Source of the DNA: Euptelea pleiosperma
Taxonomy: Eukaryota > Streptophyta > Magnoliopsida > Ranunculales > Eupteleaceae
Length of the DNA stretch: 64,000 nucleotides
Reading direction: 5' to 3'
Assembly (NCBI GenBank): GCA_035048495.1
Contig: JASUTR010000136.1
Coordinates: forward strand, 1-64,000
This document shows positions 12,501 through 25,604 of the stretch, piece by piece. Below the pieces are notes generated by a model, which was given only the letters and a program-made list of their open reading frames with translations, did no database searches and was not told the origin of the DNA. Within the stretch, counting starts at the first letter, position 1. Each line of letters opens with the position of its first letter. The translations under genes were made by a program, and so were the position numbers.

Positions 12501-13739
12501 GATTTATGACTGTCGAAACAAGTTAGCTCCATCCGTGCGTCAACGTCTCAAATTGGACTCAGTTTGTGTGTTACATTCCGAAGCCTATAACTTGCGACAT
12601 TTTCGCAATCGGACCTCGTAATTGGACTCAAACACTTCCATTATTATTGTTTCAACACATTTGAAGTATTGGAACAAGATTCGGGATAGGCGAAACAAGT
12701 TAGCTCCATCCGTGCGTCAACGTCTCAAATTGGACTCAGTTTGTGTGTTACATTCCGAAGCCTATAACTTGTGACTTTTTCGCAACCGGACCTCGTAATT
12801 GGACTCAAAGTCTTCCATACTATTGTTGCAACACATTTGAAGTGTTGAAACAAGATTCGTGACAGTCAAAACAAGTTAGCTCCATCCGTGCGTCAACGTT
12901 TCAAGTTGGACTCAGTTTGTGTGTTACATTCTGAAGCCTATAACTTGTGACATTTTCGCAATCGAATCCTCGTAATTCGACTCAAACTCTTCCATTATTA
13001 TTGTTTCAACACATTTGAAGTATTGGAACAAGATTCGGGATAGGCGAAACAAGTGAGCTCCATCCGTGCGTCAACGTCTCAAATTGGACTCAGTTAGTGT
13101 GTTACATTCCGAAGGCTATAACTTGTGACTTTTTTACAACCGGACCTCGTAATTGGACTCAAAGTCTTCCATTACTATTGTTGCAACACATTTGAAGTGT
13201 TGAATCAAGATTCGTGACAGTAAAGACAAGTTAGCTCCATCCATGCGTCAACGTCTCAAATTGGACTCATTTTGTGTGTTACATTCCGAAGCCTATAACT
13301 TGTGACTTTTTCGCAACCGGACCTCGTAATTAGACTCGAATTCTTCCATTACAATTGTTTCAACACATTTGAAGTGTTGGAACAAGATTTATGACTGTCT
13401 AAACAAGTTAGCTCCATCTGTGTGTCAACGTCTCAAATTGGACTCAGTTTGTGTGTTATATTCCGAAGCCTATAACTTGTGACTTTTTTGCGACCGGACC
13501 TCGTAATTAGACTCAAACTCTTCCATTTCTATCATTTCAACACATTTGAAGTATTGGAACAAGATTCGGGATAGGCGAAACAACTTAGCTCCATCCGTGC
13601 GTCAACGCCTCAAATTGGACTCAGTTTGTGTGTTACAATCCGAAGCCTATAACTTGTGACTTTTTCGCAACCGAACCTCGTAATTAGACTCGAATTCTTC
13701 CATTACTATTGTTTCAACAAATTTGAAGTGTTGGAATAA
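12501..13739. repeat. Satellite block, 7 monomers (I X Y Z E F and G fusion)
   Basis: Together with 11440-12500 this completes a 13-monomer unit running R S T U V W I X Y Z E F G'. The last monomer (13563-13739) is a fusion. Its first part is G (cgcctcaaat), but it then has ccgaacctc, an actcgaattc block and gtgttggaataag, as in Q or K. It also carries the private marks ttacaatcc and caacaaattt, which reappear wherever this fusion recurs (29397, 38771 and 41778 for ttacaatcc). Confidence 0.85.
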
Positions 13740-15508
13740 GATTCGGGACAGTCGAAACAAGTTAGCTCCAACCGTGCGTCAACGTCTCAAATTGGACTCA
13801 GTTTGTATGTTACATTCCGAAGCCTATAACTTGTGGCTTTTTCGCAACCGAACCTCGTAATTAGACTCGAATTCTTTCATTACTATTGTTTCAACACATT
13901 TGAAGTGTTGGAACAAGATTCGGGACAGTCGACACAAGTTAGCTCCATCCGTGCGTGAACATCTCAAATTGGACTCAGTTCGTGTGTCACATTCCGAAGC
14001 CTTTAACTTTTGACTTTTTCGCAATCAGACCTCGTAATTGGCCTCAAACTCTTCCATTATTATTGTTTCAACACATTTGAAGTATTGGAACAAGATTCAG
14101 GATAGGCGAAACAAGTTAGCTCCATCCGTGCGTCAACGTCTCAAATTGGACTCAGTTTGTGTGTTACATTCCGAAGCCTATAACTTGTGACTTTTTCGCA
14201 ACCGGACCTCGTAATTGGACTCAAAGTCTTCCATACTATTGTTGCAACACATTTGAAGTGTTGAAACAAGATTCGTGACAGTCAAAACAAGTTAGCTCCA
14301 TCCGTGCGTCAACGTCTCAAATTGGACTCAGTTTGTGTGTTACATTCCGAAGCCTATAACCTGTGACTTTTTCGCAACTGGACCTCGTAATTAGACTCAA
14401 ATTCTTCCATTACAATTGTTTCAATACATTTGAAGTGTTGGAACAAGATTTATGACTGTCGAAACAAGTTAGCTCCATCTGTGTGTCAACGTCTAAAATT
14501 GGACTCAGTTTGTGTGTTACATTCCGAAGCCTATAACTTGCGACATTTTCGCAATCGGACCCCGTAATTGGACTCAAACACTTCCATTATTATTGTTTCA
14601 ACACATTTGAAGTATTGGAACAAGATTCGGGATAGGCGAAACAAGTTAGCTCCATCCGTGCGTCAACGTCTCAAATTGGACTCAGTTTGTGTGTTACATT
14701 CCGAAGCCTATAACTTGTGACTTTTTCGCAACCGGACCTCGTAATTGGACTCAAAGTCTTACATACTATTGTTGCAACACATTTGAAGTGTTGAAACAAG
14801 ATTCGTGACAGTCAAAACAAGTTAGCTCCATCCGTGCGTCAACGTTTCAAGTTGGACTCAGTTTGTGTGTTACATTCTGAAGCCTATAACTTGTGACATT
14901 TTCGCAATCGAATCCTCGTAATTGGACTCAAACTCTTCCATTATTATTGTTTCAACACATTTGAAGTATTGGAACAAGATTCGGGATAGGCGAAACAAGT
15001 TAGCTCCATCCGTGCGTCAACGTCTCAAATTGGACTCAGTTAGTGTGTTACATTCCGAAGGCTATAACTTGTGACTTTTTCACAACCGGACCTCGTAATT
15101 GGACTCAAAGTCTTCCATTACTATTGTTGCAACACATTTGAAGTGTTGAATCAAGATTCGTGACAGTAAAGACAAGTTAGCTCCATCCATGCGTCAACGT
15201 CTCAAATTGGACTCATTTTGTGTGTTACATTCCGAAGCCTATAACTTGTGACTTTTTCGCAACCGGACCTCGTAATTAGACTCGAATTCTTCCATTACAA
15301 TTGTTTCAACACATTTGAAGTGTTGGAACAAGATTTATGACTGTCGAAACAAGTTAGCTCCATCCGTGCGTCAACGTCTCAAATTGGACTCAGTTTGTGT
15401 GTTACATTCCGAAGCCTATAACTTGCGACATTTTCGCAATCGGACCTCGTAATTGGACTCAAACACTTCCATTATTATTGTTTCAACACATTTGAAGTAT
15501 TGGAACAA
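13740..15508. repeat. Satellite block, 10 monomers (R S T U V/I X Y Z E I)
   Basis: The first nine monomers match 29497-31088 at an offset of 15,757 bases. Shared private marks are cggaccccg (14557 and 30314) and gtcttacatac (14757 and 30514). The monomer at 14447-14623 is a V/I fusion: ctgtgtgtc and taaaattgg on the left, ttgcgacattttcgc on the right. The S monomer has one private change, gtgtgtcac near 13984. Confidence 0.85.
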
Positions 15509-18166
15509 GATTCGGGATAGGCGAAACAAGTTAGCTCCATCCGTGCGTTAATGTCTCAAATTGGACTCAGTTTGTGTGTTACATTCCGAAGCCTATATAA
15601 CTTGTGACTTTGTTCGCAATCGGACCTCATAATTGGACTCAAACACTTCCATTATTATTGTTTCAACACATTTGAAGTGTTGGAATAAGATTCGGGACAG
15701 TCGAAACAAGTTAGCTCCAACCGTGCATCAACGTCTCAAATTGGACTCAGTTTGTGTGTTACATTCAGAAGCCTATAACTTGTGACTTTTTCGCAACCGG
15801 ACCTCGTAATTGGACTCAAAGTCTTCCATTACTATTGTTGCAACACATTTGAAGTGTTGAAACAAGATTCGTGACAGTCAAAACAAGTTTGCTCCATCCG
15901 TGCGTCAACGTCACAAATTGGACTCAGTTTGTGTGTTACATTCCGAAGCCTATAACTTGTGACTTTTTCGCAACCGGACCTCGTAATTAGACTCGAATTC
16001 TTCCATTACAATTGTTTCAACACATTTGAAGTGTTGGAACAAGATTTATGACTGTCGAAACAAGTTAGCTCCATCCGTGCGTCAACGTCTCAAATTGGAC
16101 TCAGTTTGTGTGTTACATTCCGAAGCCTATAACTTGCGACATTTTCGCAATCGGACCTCGTAATTGGACTCAAACACTTCCATTATTATTGTTTCAACAC
16201 ATTTGAAGTATTGGAACAAGATTCGGGATAGGCGAAACAAGTTAGCTCCATCCGTGCGTTAATGTCTCAAATTGGACTCAGTTTGTGTGTTACATTCCGA
16301 AGCCTATAACTTGTGACTTTTTCGCAATCGGACCTCATAATTGGACTCAAACACTTCCATTATTATTGTTTCAACACATTTGAAGTGTTGGAATAAGATT
16401 CGGGACAGTCGAAACAAGTTAGCTCCAACCGTGCGTCAACGTCTCAAATTGGACTCAGTTTGTGTGTTACATTCAGAAGCCTATAACTTGTGAATTTTTC
16501 GCAACCGAACCTCGTAATTAGACTCGAATTCTTCCATTACTATTGTTTCAACACATTTGAAGTGTTGGAATAAGATTCGGGACAGTCGAAACAAGTTAGC
16601 TCCAACCGTGCATCAACGTCTCAAATTGGACTCAGTTTGTGTGTTACATTCAGAAGCCTATAACTTGTGACTTTTTCGCAACCGGACCTCGTAATTGGAC
16701 TCAAAGTCTTCCATTACTATTGTTGCAACACATTTGAAGTGTTGAAACAAGATTCGTGACAGTCAAAACAAGTTTGCTCCATCCGTGCGTCAACGTCACA
16801 AATTGGACTCAGTTTGTGTGTTACATTCCGAAGCCTATAACTTGTGACTTTTTCGCAACCGGACCTCGTAATTAGACTCGAATTCTTCCATTACAATTGT
16901 TTCAACACATTTGCAGTGTTGGAACAAGATTTATGACTGTCGAAACAAGTTAGCTCCATCCTTGCGTCAACGTCTCAAATTGGACTCAGTTTGTGTGTTA
17001 CATTCCGAAGCCTATAACTCGTGACTTTTTCGCAATCGGACCTCGTAATTGGACTCAAACTCTTCCATTATTATTGTTTCAACACATTTGAAGTATTGGA
17101 ACAAGATTCGGGATAGGCGAAACAAGTTAGCTCCATCCGTGCGTCAACGTCTCAAATTGGACTCAGTTTGTGTGTTACATTCCGAAGCCTATAACTTGTG
17201 ACTTTTTCGCAACCGGACCTCGTAATTGGACTCAAAGTCTTCCATACTATTGTTGCAACACATTTGAAGTGTTGAAACAAGATTCGTGACAGTCAAAACA
17301 AGTTAGCTCCATCCGTGCGTCAACGTTTCAAGTTGGACTCAGTTTGTGTGTTACATTCTGAAGCCTATAACTTGTGACATTTTCGCAATCGAATCCTCGT
17401 AATTGGACTCAAACTCTTCCATTATTATTGTTTCAACACATTTGAAGTATTGGAACAAGATTCGGGATAGGCGAAACAAGTTAGCTCCATCCGTGCGTCA
17501 ACGTCTCAAATTGGACTCAGTTAGTGTGTTACATTCCGAAGGCTATAACTTGTGACTTTTTCACAACCGGACCTCGTAATTGGACTCAAAGTCTTCCATT
17601 ACTATTGTTGCAACACATTTGAAGTGTTGAATCAAGATTCGTGACAGTAAAGACAAGTAAGCTCCATCCATGCGTCAACGTCTCAAATTGGACTCATTTT
17701 GTGTGTTACATTCCGAAGCCTATAACTTGTGACTTTTTCGCAACCGGACCTCGTAATTAGACTCGAATTCTTCCATTACAATTGTTTCAACACATTTGAA
17801 GTGTTGGAACAAGATTTATGACTGTCTAGACAAGTTAGCTCCATCTGTGTGTCAACGTCTCAAATTGGACTCAGTTTGTGTGTTATATTCCGAAGCCTAT
17901 AACTTGTGACTTTTTTGCGACCGGACCTCGTAATTAGACTCAAACTCTTCCATTTCTATCATTTCAACACATTTGAAGTATTGGAACAAGATTCGGGATA
18001 GGCGAAACAACTTAGCTCCATCCGTGCGTCAACGCCTCAAATTTGACTCAGTTAGTGTGTTACATTCCGAAGCCTATAACTTGTGACTTTTTCGCAACCG
18101 GACCTCGTAATTGGAGTCAAAGTCTTCCATTACTATTGTTGCAACACATTTGAAGTGTTTAAACAA
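15509..18166. repeat. Partial copy of the 3,719-bp higher-order unit, 15 monomers
   Basis: Order is J L H I J K L H* N X Y Z E F G. From the second H onward it matches the complete unit at an offset of exactly 3,719, for example tttgcagtg at 16910, 20629 and 24348. It shares the extra TA in J (tatataac at 15594) with the two complete copies. It lacks the K monomer that follows J in them, and it has one private inserted G (gactttgttcgc near 15610). Confidence 0.87.
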
Positions 18167-21100
18167 GATTCGTGACAGTCAAAACAAGTTAGCTCCAACC
18201 GTGCGTCAACGTCTCAAATTGGACTCAGTTTGTGTGTTACATTCAGAAGCCTATAACTTGTGACTTTTTCGCAACCGAACCTCGTAATTAGACTCGAATT
18301 CTTCCATTACTATTGTTTCAACACATTTGAAGTGTTGGAATAAGATTCGGGACAGTCGAAACAAGTTAGCTCCAACCGTGCATCAACGTCTCAAATTGGA
18401 CTCAGTTTGTGTGTTACATTCAGAAGCCTATAACTTGTGACTTTTTCGCAACCGAACCTCGTAATTAGACTCGAATTCTTCCATTACTATTGTTTCAACA
18501 CATTTGAAGTGTTGGAATAAGATTCGGGACAGTCGAAACAAGTTAGCTCCAACCGTGCATCAACGTCTCAAATTGGACTCAGTTTGTGTGTTACATTCAG
18601 AAGCCTATAACTTGTGACTTTTTCGCAACCGGACCTCGTAATTGGACTCAAAGTCTTCCATTACTATTATTGCAACACATTTGAAGTGTTTAAACAAGAT
18701 TCGTGACAGTCAAAACAAGTTAGCTCCATCCGTGCGGCAACGTCACAAATTGGACTCAGTTTGTGTGTTACATTCCGAAGCCTATAACTTGTGACTTTTT
18801 CGCAACCGGACCTCGTAATTAGACTCGAATTCTTCCATTACAATTGTTTCAACACATTTGAAGTGTTGGAACAAGATTTATGACTGTCGAAACAAGTTAG
18901 CTCCATCCGTGCGTCAACGTCTCAAATTGGACTCAGTTTGTGTGTTACATTCCGAAGCCTATAACTCGTGACTTTTTCGCAATCGGACCTCGTAATTGGA
19001 CTCAAACTCTTCCATTATTATTGTTTCAACACATTTGAAGTATTGGAACAAGATTCGGGATAGGCGAAACAAGTTAGCTCCATCCGTGCGTTAATGTCTC
19101 AAATTGGACTCAGTTTGTGTGTTACATTCCGAAGCCTATATAACTTGTGACTTTTTCGCAATCGGACCTCATAATTGGACTCAAACACTTCCATTATTAT
19201 TGTTTCAACACATTTGAAGTGTTGGAATAAGATTCGGGACAGTCGAAACAAGTTAGCTCCAACCGTGCGTCAACGTCTCAAATTGGACTCAGTTTGTGTG
19301 TTACATTCAGAAGCCTATAACTTGTGACTTTTTCGCAACCGAACCTCGTAATTAGACTCGAATTCTTCCATTACTATTGTTTCAACACATTTGAAGTGTT
19401 GGAATAAGATTCGGGACAGTCGAAACAAGTTAGCTCCAACCGTGCATCAACGTCTCAAATTGGACTCAGTTTGTGTGTTACATTCAGAAGCCTATAACTT
19501 GTGACTTTTTCGCAACCGGACCTCGTAATTGGACTCAAAGTCTTCCATTACTATTGTTGCAACACATTTGAAGTGTTGAAACAAGATTCGTGACAGTCAA
19601 AACAAGTTTGCTCCATCCGTGCGTCAACGTCACAAATTGGACTCAGTTTGTGTGTTACATTCCGAAGCCTATAACTTGTGACTTTTTCGCAACCGGACCT
19701 CGTAATTAGACTCGAATTCTTCCATTACAATTGTTTCAACACATTTGAAGTGTTGGAACAAGATTTATGACTGTCGAAACAAGTTAGCTCCATCCGTGCG
19801 TCAACGTCTCAAATTGGACTCAGTTTGTGTGTTACATTCCGAAGCCTATAACTTGCGACATTTTCGCAATCGGACCTCGTAATTGGACTCAAACACTTCC
19901 ATTATTATTGTTTCAACACATTTGAAGTATTGGAACAAGATTCGGGATAGGCGAAACAAGTTAGCTCCATCCGTGCGTTAATGTCTCAAATTGGACTCAG
20001 TTTGTGTGTTACATTCCGAAGCCTATAACTTGTGACTTTTTCGCAATCGGACCTCATAATTGGACTCAAACACTTCCATTATTATTGTTTCAACACATTT
20101 GAAGTGTTGGAATAAGATTCGGGACAGTCGAAACAAGTTAGCTCCAACCGTGCGTCAACGTCTCAAATTGGACTCAGTTTGTGTGTTACATTCAGAAGCC
20201 TATAACTTGTGAATTTTTCGCAACCGAACCTCGTAATTAGACTCGAATTCTTCCATTACTATTGTTTCAACACATTTGAAGTGTTGGAATAAGATTCGGG
20301 ACAGTCGAAACAAGTTAGCTCCAACCGTGCATCAACGTCTCAAATTGGACTCAGTTTGTGTGTTACATTCAGAAGCCTATAACTTGTGACTTTTTCGCAA
20401 CCGGACCTCGTAATTGGACTCAAAGTCTTCCATTACTATTGTTGCAACACATTTGAAGTGTTGAAACAAGATTCGTGACAGTCAAAACAAGTTTGCTCCA
20501 TCCGTGCGTCAACGTCACAAATTGGACTCAGTTTGTGTGTTACATTCCGAAGCCTATAACTTGTGACTTTTTCGCAACCGGACCTCGTAATTAGACTCGA
20601 ATTCTTCCATTACAATTGTTTCAACACATTTGCAGTGTTGGAACAAGATTTATGACTGTCGAAACAAGTTAGCTCCATCCTTGCGTCAACGTCTCAAATT
20701 GGACTCAGTTTGTGTGTTACATTCCGAAGCCTATAACTCGTGACTTTTTCGCAATCGGACCTCGTAATTGGACTCAAACTCTTCCATTATTATTGTTTCA
20801 ACACATTTGAAGTATTGGAACAAGATTCGGGATAGGCGAAACAAGTTAGCTCCATCCGTGCGTCAACGTCTCAAATTGGACTCAGTTTGTGTGTTACATT
20901 CCGAAGCCTATAACTTGTGACTTTTTCGCAACCGGACCTCGTAATTGGACTCAAAGTCTTCCATACTATTGTTGCAACACATTTGAAGTGTTGAAACAAG
21001 ATTCGTGACAGTCAAAACAAGTTAGCTCCATCCGTGCGTCAACGTTTCAAGTTGGACTCAGTTTGTGTGTTACATTCTGAAGCCTATAACTTGTGACATT

Positions 21101-21885
21101 TTCGCAATCGAATCCTCGTAATTGGACTCAAACTCTTCCATTATTATTGTTTCAACACATTTGAAGTATTGGAACAAGATTCGGGATAGGCGAAACAAGT
21201 TAGCTCCATCCGTGCGTCAACGTCTCAAATTGGACTCAGTTAGTGTGTTACATTCCGAAGGCTATAACTTGTGACTTTTTCACAACCGGACCTCGTAATT
21301 GGACTCAAAGTCTTCCATTACTATTGTTGCAACACATTTGAAGTGTTGAATCAAGATTCGTGACAGTAAAGACAAGTAAGCTCCATCCATGCGTCAACGT
21401 CTCAAATTGGACTCATTTTGTGTGTTACATTCCGAAGCCTATAACTTGTGACTTTTTCGCAACCGGACCTCGTAATTAGACTCGAATTCTTCCATTACAA
21501 TTGTTTCAACACATTTGAAGTGTTGGAACAAGATTTATGACTGTCTAGACAAGTTAGCTCCATCTGTGTGTCAACGTCTCAAATTGGACTCAGTTTGTGT
21601 GTTATATTCCGAAGCCTATAACTTGTGACTTTTTTGCGACCGGACCTCGTAATTAGACTCAAACTCTTCCATTTCTATCATTTCAACACATTTGGAGTAT
21701 TGGAACAAGATTCGGGATAGGCGAAACAACTTAGCTCCATCCGTGCGTCAACGCCTCAAATTTGACTCAGTTAGTGTGTTACATTCCGAAGCCTATAACT
21801 TGTGACTTTTTCGCAACCGGACCTCGTAATTGGAGTCAAAGTCTTCCATTACTATTGTTGCAACACATTTGAAGTGTTTAAACAA
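18167..21885. repeat. Higher-order unit of 21 monomers, 3,719 bp, copy 1
   Basis: Order is K K' L' H N J K L H I J K L H* N X Y Z E F G. K' has ccaaccgtgcatc with the rest as K. L' ends in attattgcaac and gtgtttaaac. Length is 21 x 177 plus 2, the two bases being the extra TA in J (19137). It is followed directly by a second copy with very few differences. Private marks are tttggagtat (G at 21695) and an N monomer at position five where copy 2 has I. Confidence 0.92.
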
Positions 21886-24800
21886 GATTCGTGACAGTCA
21901 AAACAAGTTAGCTCCAACCGTGCGTCAACGTCTCAAATTGGACTCAGTTTGTGTGTTACATTCAGAAGCCTATAACTTGTGACTTTTTCGCAACCGAACC
22001 TCGTAATTAGACTCGAATTCTTCCATTACTATTGTTTCAACACATTTGAAGTGTTGGAATAAGATTCGGGACAGTCGAAACAAGTTAGCTCCAACCGTGC
22101 ATCAACGTCTCAAATTGGACTCAGTTTGTGTGTTACATTCAGAAGCCTATAACTTGTGACTTTTTCGCAACCGAACCTCGTAATTAGACTCGAATTCTTC
22201 CATTACTATTGTTTCAACACATTTGAAGTGTTGGAATAAGATTCGGGACAGTCGAAACAAGTTAGCTCCAACCGTGCATCAACGTCTCAAATTGGACTCA
22301 GTTTGTGTGTTACATTCAGAAGCCTATAACTTGTGACTTTTTCGCAACCGGACCTCGTAATTGGACTCAAAGTCTTCCATTACTATTATTGCAACACATT
22401 TGAAGTGTTTAAACAAGATTCGTGACAGTCAAAACAAGTTAGCTCCATCCGTGCGGCAACGTCACAAATTGGACTCAGTTTGTGTGTTACATTCCGAAGC
22501 CTATAACTTGTGACTTTTTCGCAACCGGACCTCGTAATTAGACTCGAATTCTTCCATTACAATTGTTTCAACACATTTGAAGTGTTGGAACAAGATTTAT
22601 GACTGTCGAAACAAGTTAGCTCCATCCGTGCGTCAACGTCTCAAATTGGACTCAGTTTGTGTGTTACATTCCGAAGCCTATAACTTGCGACATTTTCGCA
22701 ATCGGACCTCGTAATTGGACTCAAACACTTCCATTATTATTGTTTCAACACATTTGAAGTATTGGAACAAGATTCAGGATAGGCGAAACAAGTTAGCTCC
22801 ATCCGTGCGTTAATGTCTCAAATTGGACTCAGTTTGTGTGTTACATTCCGAAGCCTATATAACTTGTGACTTTTTCGCAATCGGACCTCATAATTGGACT
22901 CAAACACTTCCATTATTATTGTTTCAACACATTTGAAGTGTTGGAATAAGATTCGGGACAGTCGAAACAAGTTAGCTCCAACCGTGCGTCAACGTCTCAA
23001 ATTGGACTCAGTTTGTGTGTTACATTCAGAAGCCTATAACTTGTGACTTTTTCGCAACCGAACCTCGTAATTAGACTCGAATTCTTCCATTACTATTGTT
23101 TCAACACATTTGAAGTGTTGGAATAAGATTCGGGACAGTCGAAACAAGTTAGCTCCAACCGTGCATCAACGTCTCAAATTGGACTCAGTTTGTGTGTTAC
23201 ATTCAGAAGCCTATAACTTGTGACTTTTTCGCAACCGGACCTCGTAATTGGACTCAAAGTCTTCCATTACTATTGTTGCAACACATTTGAAGTGTTGAAA
23301 CAAGATTCGTGACAGTCAAAACAAGTTTGCTCCATCCGTGCGTCAACGTCACAAATTGGACTCAGTTTGTGTGTTACATTCCGAAGCCTATAACTTGTGA
23401 CTTTTTCGCAACCGGACCTCGTAATTAGACTCGAATTCTTCCATTACAATTGTTTCAACACATTTGAAGTGTTGGAACAAGATTTATGACTGTCGAAACA
23501 AGTTAGCTCCATCCGTGCGTCAACGTCTCAAATTGGACTCAGTTTGTGTGTTACATTCCGAAGCCTATAACTTGCGACATTTTCGCAATCGGACCTCGTA
23601 ATTGGACTCAAACACTTCCATTATTATTGTTTCAACACATTTGAAGTATTGGAACAAGATTCGGGATAGGCGAAACAAGTTAGCTCCATCCGTGCGTTAA
23701 TGTCTCAAATTGGACTCAGTTTGTGTGTTACATTCCGAAGCCTATAACTTGTGACTTTTTCGCAATCGGACCTCATAATTGGACTCAAACACTTCCATTA
23801 TTATTGTTTCAACACATTTGAAGTGTTGGAATAAGATTCGGGACAGTCGAAACAAGTTAGCTCCAACCGTGCGTCAACGTCTCAAATTGGACTCAGTTTG
23901 TGTGTTACATTCAGAAGCCTATAACTTGTGAATTTTTCGCAACCGAACCTCGTAATTAGACTCGAATTCTTCCATTACTATTGTTTCAACACATTTGAAG
24001 TGTTGGAATAAGATTCGGGACAGTCGAAACAAGTTAGCTCCAACCGTGCATCAACGTCTCAAATTGGACTCAGTTTGTGTGTTACATTCAGAAGCCTATA
24101 ACTTGTGACTTTTTCGCAACCGGACCTCGTAATTGGACTCAAAGTCTTCCATTACTATTGTTGCAACACATTTGAAGTGTTGAAACAAGATTCGTGACAG
24201 TCAAAACAAGTTTGCTCCATCCGTGCGTCAACGTCACAAATTGGACTCAGTTTGTGTGTTACATTCCGAAGCCTATAACTTGTGACTTTTTCGCAACCGG
24301 ACCTCGTAATTAGACTCGAATTCTTCCATTACAATTGTTTCAACACATTTGCAGTGTTGGAACAAGATTTATGACTGTCGAAACAAGTTAGCTCCATCCT
24401 TGCGTCAACGTCTCAAATTGGACTCAGTTTGTGTGTTACATTCCGAAGCCTATAACTCGTGACTTTTTCGCAATCGGACCTCGTAATTGGACTGAAACTC
24501 TTCCATTATTATTGTTTCAACACATTTGAAGTATTGGAACAAGATTCGGGATAGGCGAAACAAGTTAGCTCCATCCGTGCGTCAACGTCTCAAATTGGAC
24601 TCAGTTTGTGTGTTACATTCCGAAGCCTATAACTTGTGACTTTTTCGCAACCGGACCTCGTAATTGGACTCAAAGTCTTCCATACTATTGTTGCAACACA
24701 TTTGAAGTGTTGAAACAAGATTCGTGACAGTCAAAACAAGTTAGCTCCATCCGTGCGTCAACGTTTCAAGTTGGACTCAGTTTGTGTGTTACATTCTGAA

Positions 24801-25604
24801 GCCTATAACTTGTGACATTTTCGCAATCGAATCCTCGTAATTGGACTCAAACTCTTCCATTATTATTGTTTCAACACATTTGAAGTATTGGAACAAGATT
24901 CGGGATAGGCGAAACAAGTTAGCTCCATCCGTGCGTCAACGTCTCAAATTGGACTCAGTTAGTGTGTTACATTCCGAAGGCTATAACTTGTGACTTTTTC
25001 ACAACCGGACCTCGTAATTGGACTCAAAGTCTTCCATTACTATTGTTGCAACACATTTGAAGTGTTGAATCAAGATTCGTGACAGTAAAGACAAGTAAGC
25101 TCCATCCATGCGTCAACGTCTCAAATTGGACTCATTTTGTGTGTTACATTCCGAAGCCTATAACTTGTGACTTTTTCGCAACCGGACCTCGTAATTAGAC
25201 TCGAATTCTTCCATTACAATTGTTTCAACACATTTGAAGTGTTGGAACAAGATTTATGACTGTCTAGACAAGTTAGCTCCATCTGTGTGTCAACGTCTCA
25301 AATTGGACTCAGTTTGTGTGTTATATTCCGAAGCCTATAACTTGTGACTTTTTTGCGACCGGACCTCGTAATTAGACTCAAACTCTTCCATTTCTATCAT
25401 TTCAACACATTTGAAGTATTGGAACAAGATTCGGGATAGGCGAAACAACTTAGCTCCATCCGTGCGTCAACGCCTCAAATTTGACTCAGTTAGTGTGTTA
25501 CATTCCGAAGCCTATAACTTGTGACTTTTTCGCAACCGGACCTCGTAATTGGAGTCAAAGTCTTCCATTACTATTGTTGCAACACATTTGAAGTGTTTAA
25601 ACAA
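21886..25604. repeat. Higher-order unit of 21 monomers, 3,719 bp, copy 2
   Basis: It is directly adjacent to copy 1 with the same length and order, except that the fifth monomer is I. Private marks include gattcaggatagg (A at 22776) and actgaaactc (G at 24494). From 22594 this copy also forms the left end of the 37-monomer segment duplicated at 31089-37635. The extra TA is at 22856 and is absent from the 31 kb copy. Confidence 0.92.
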
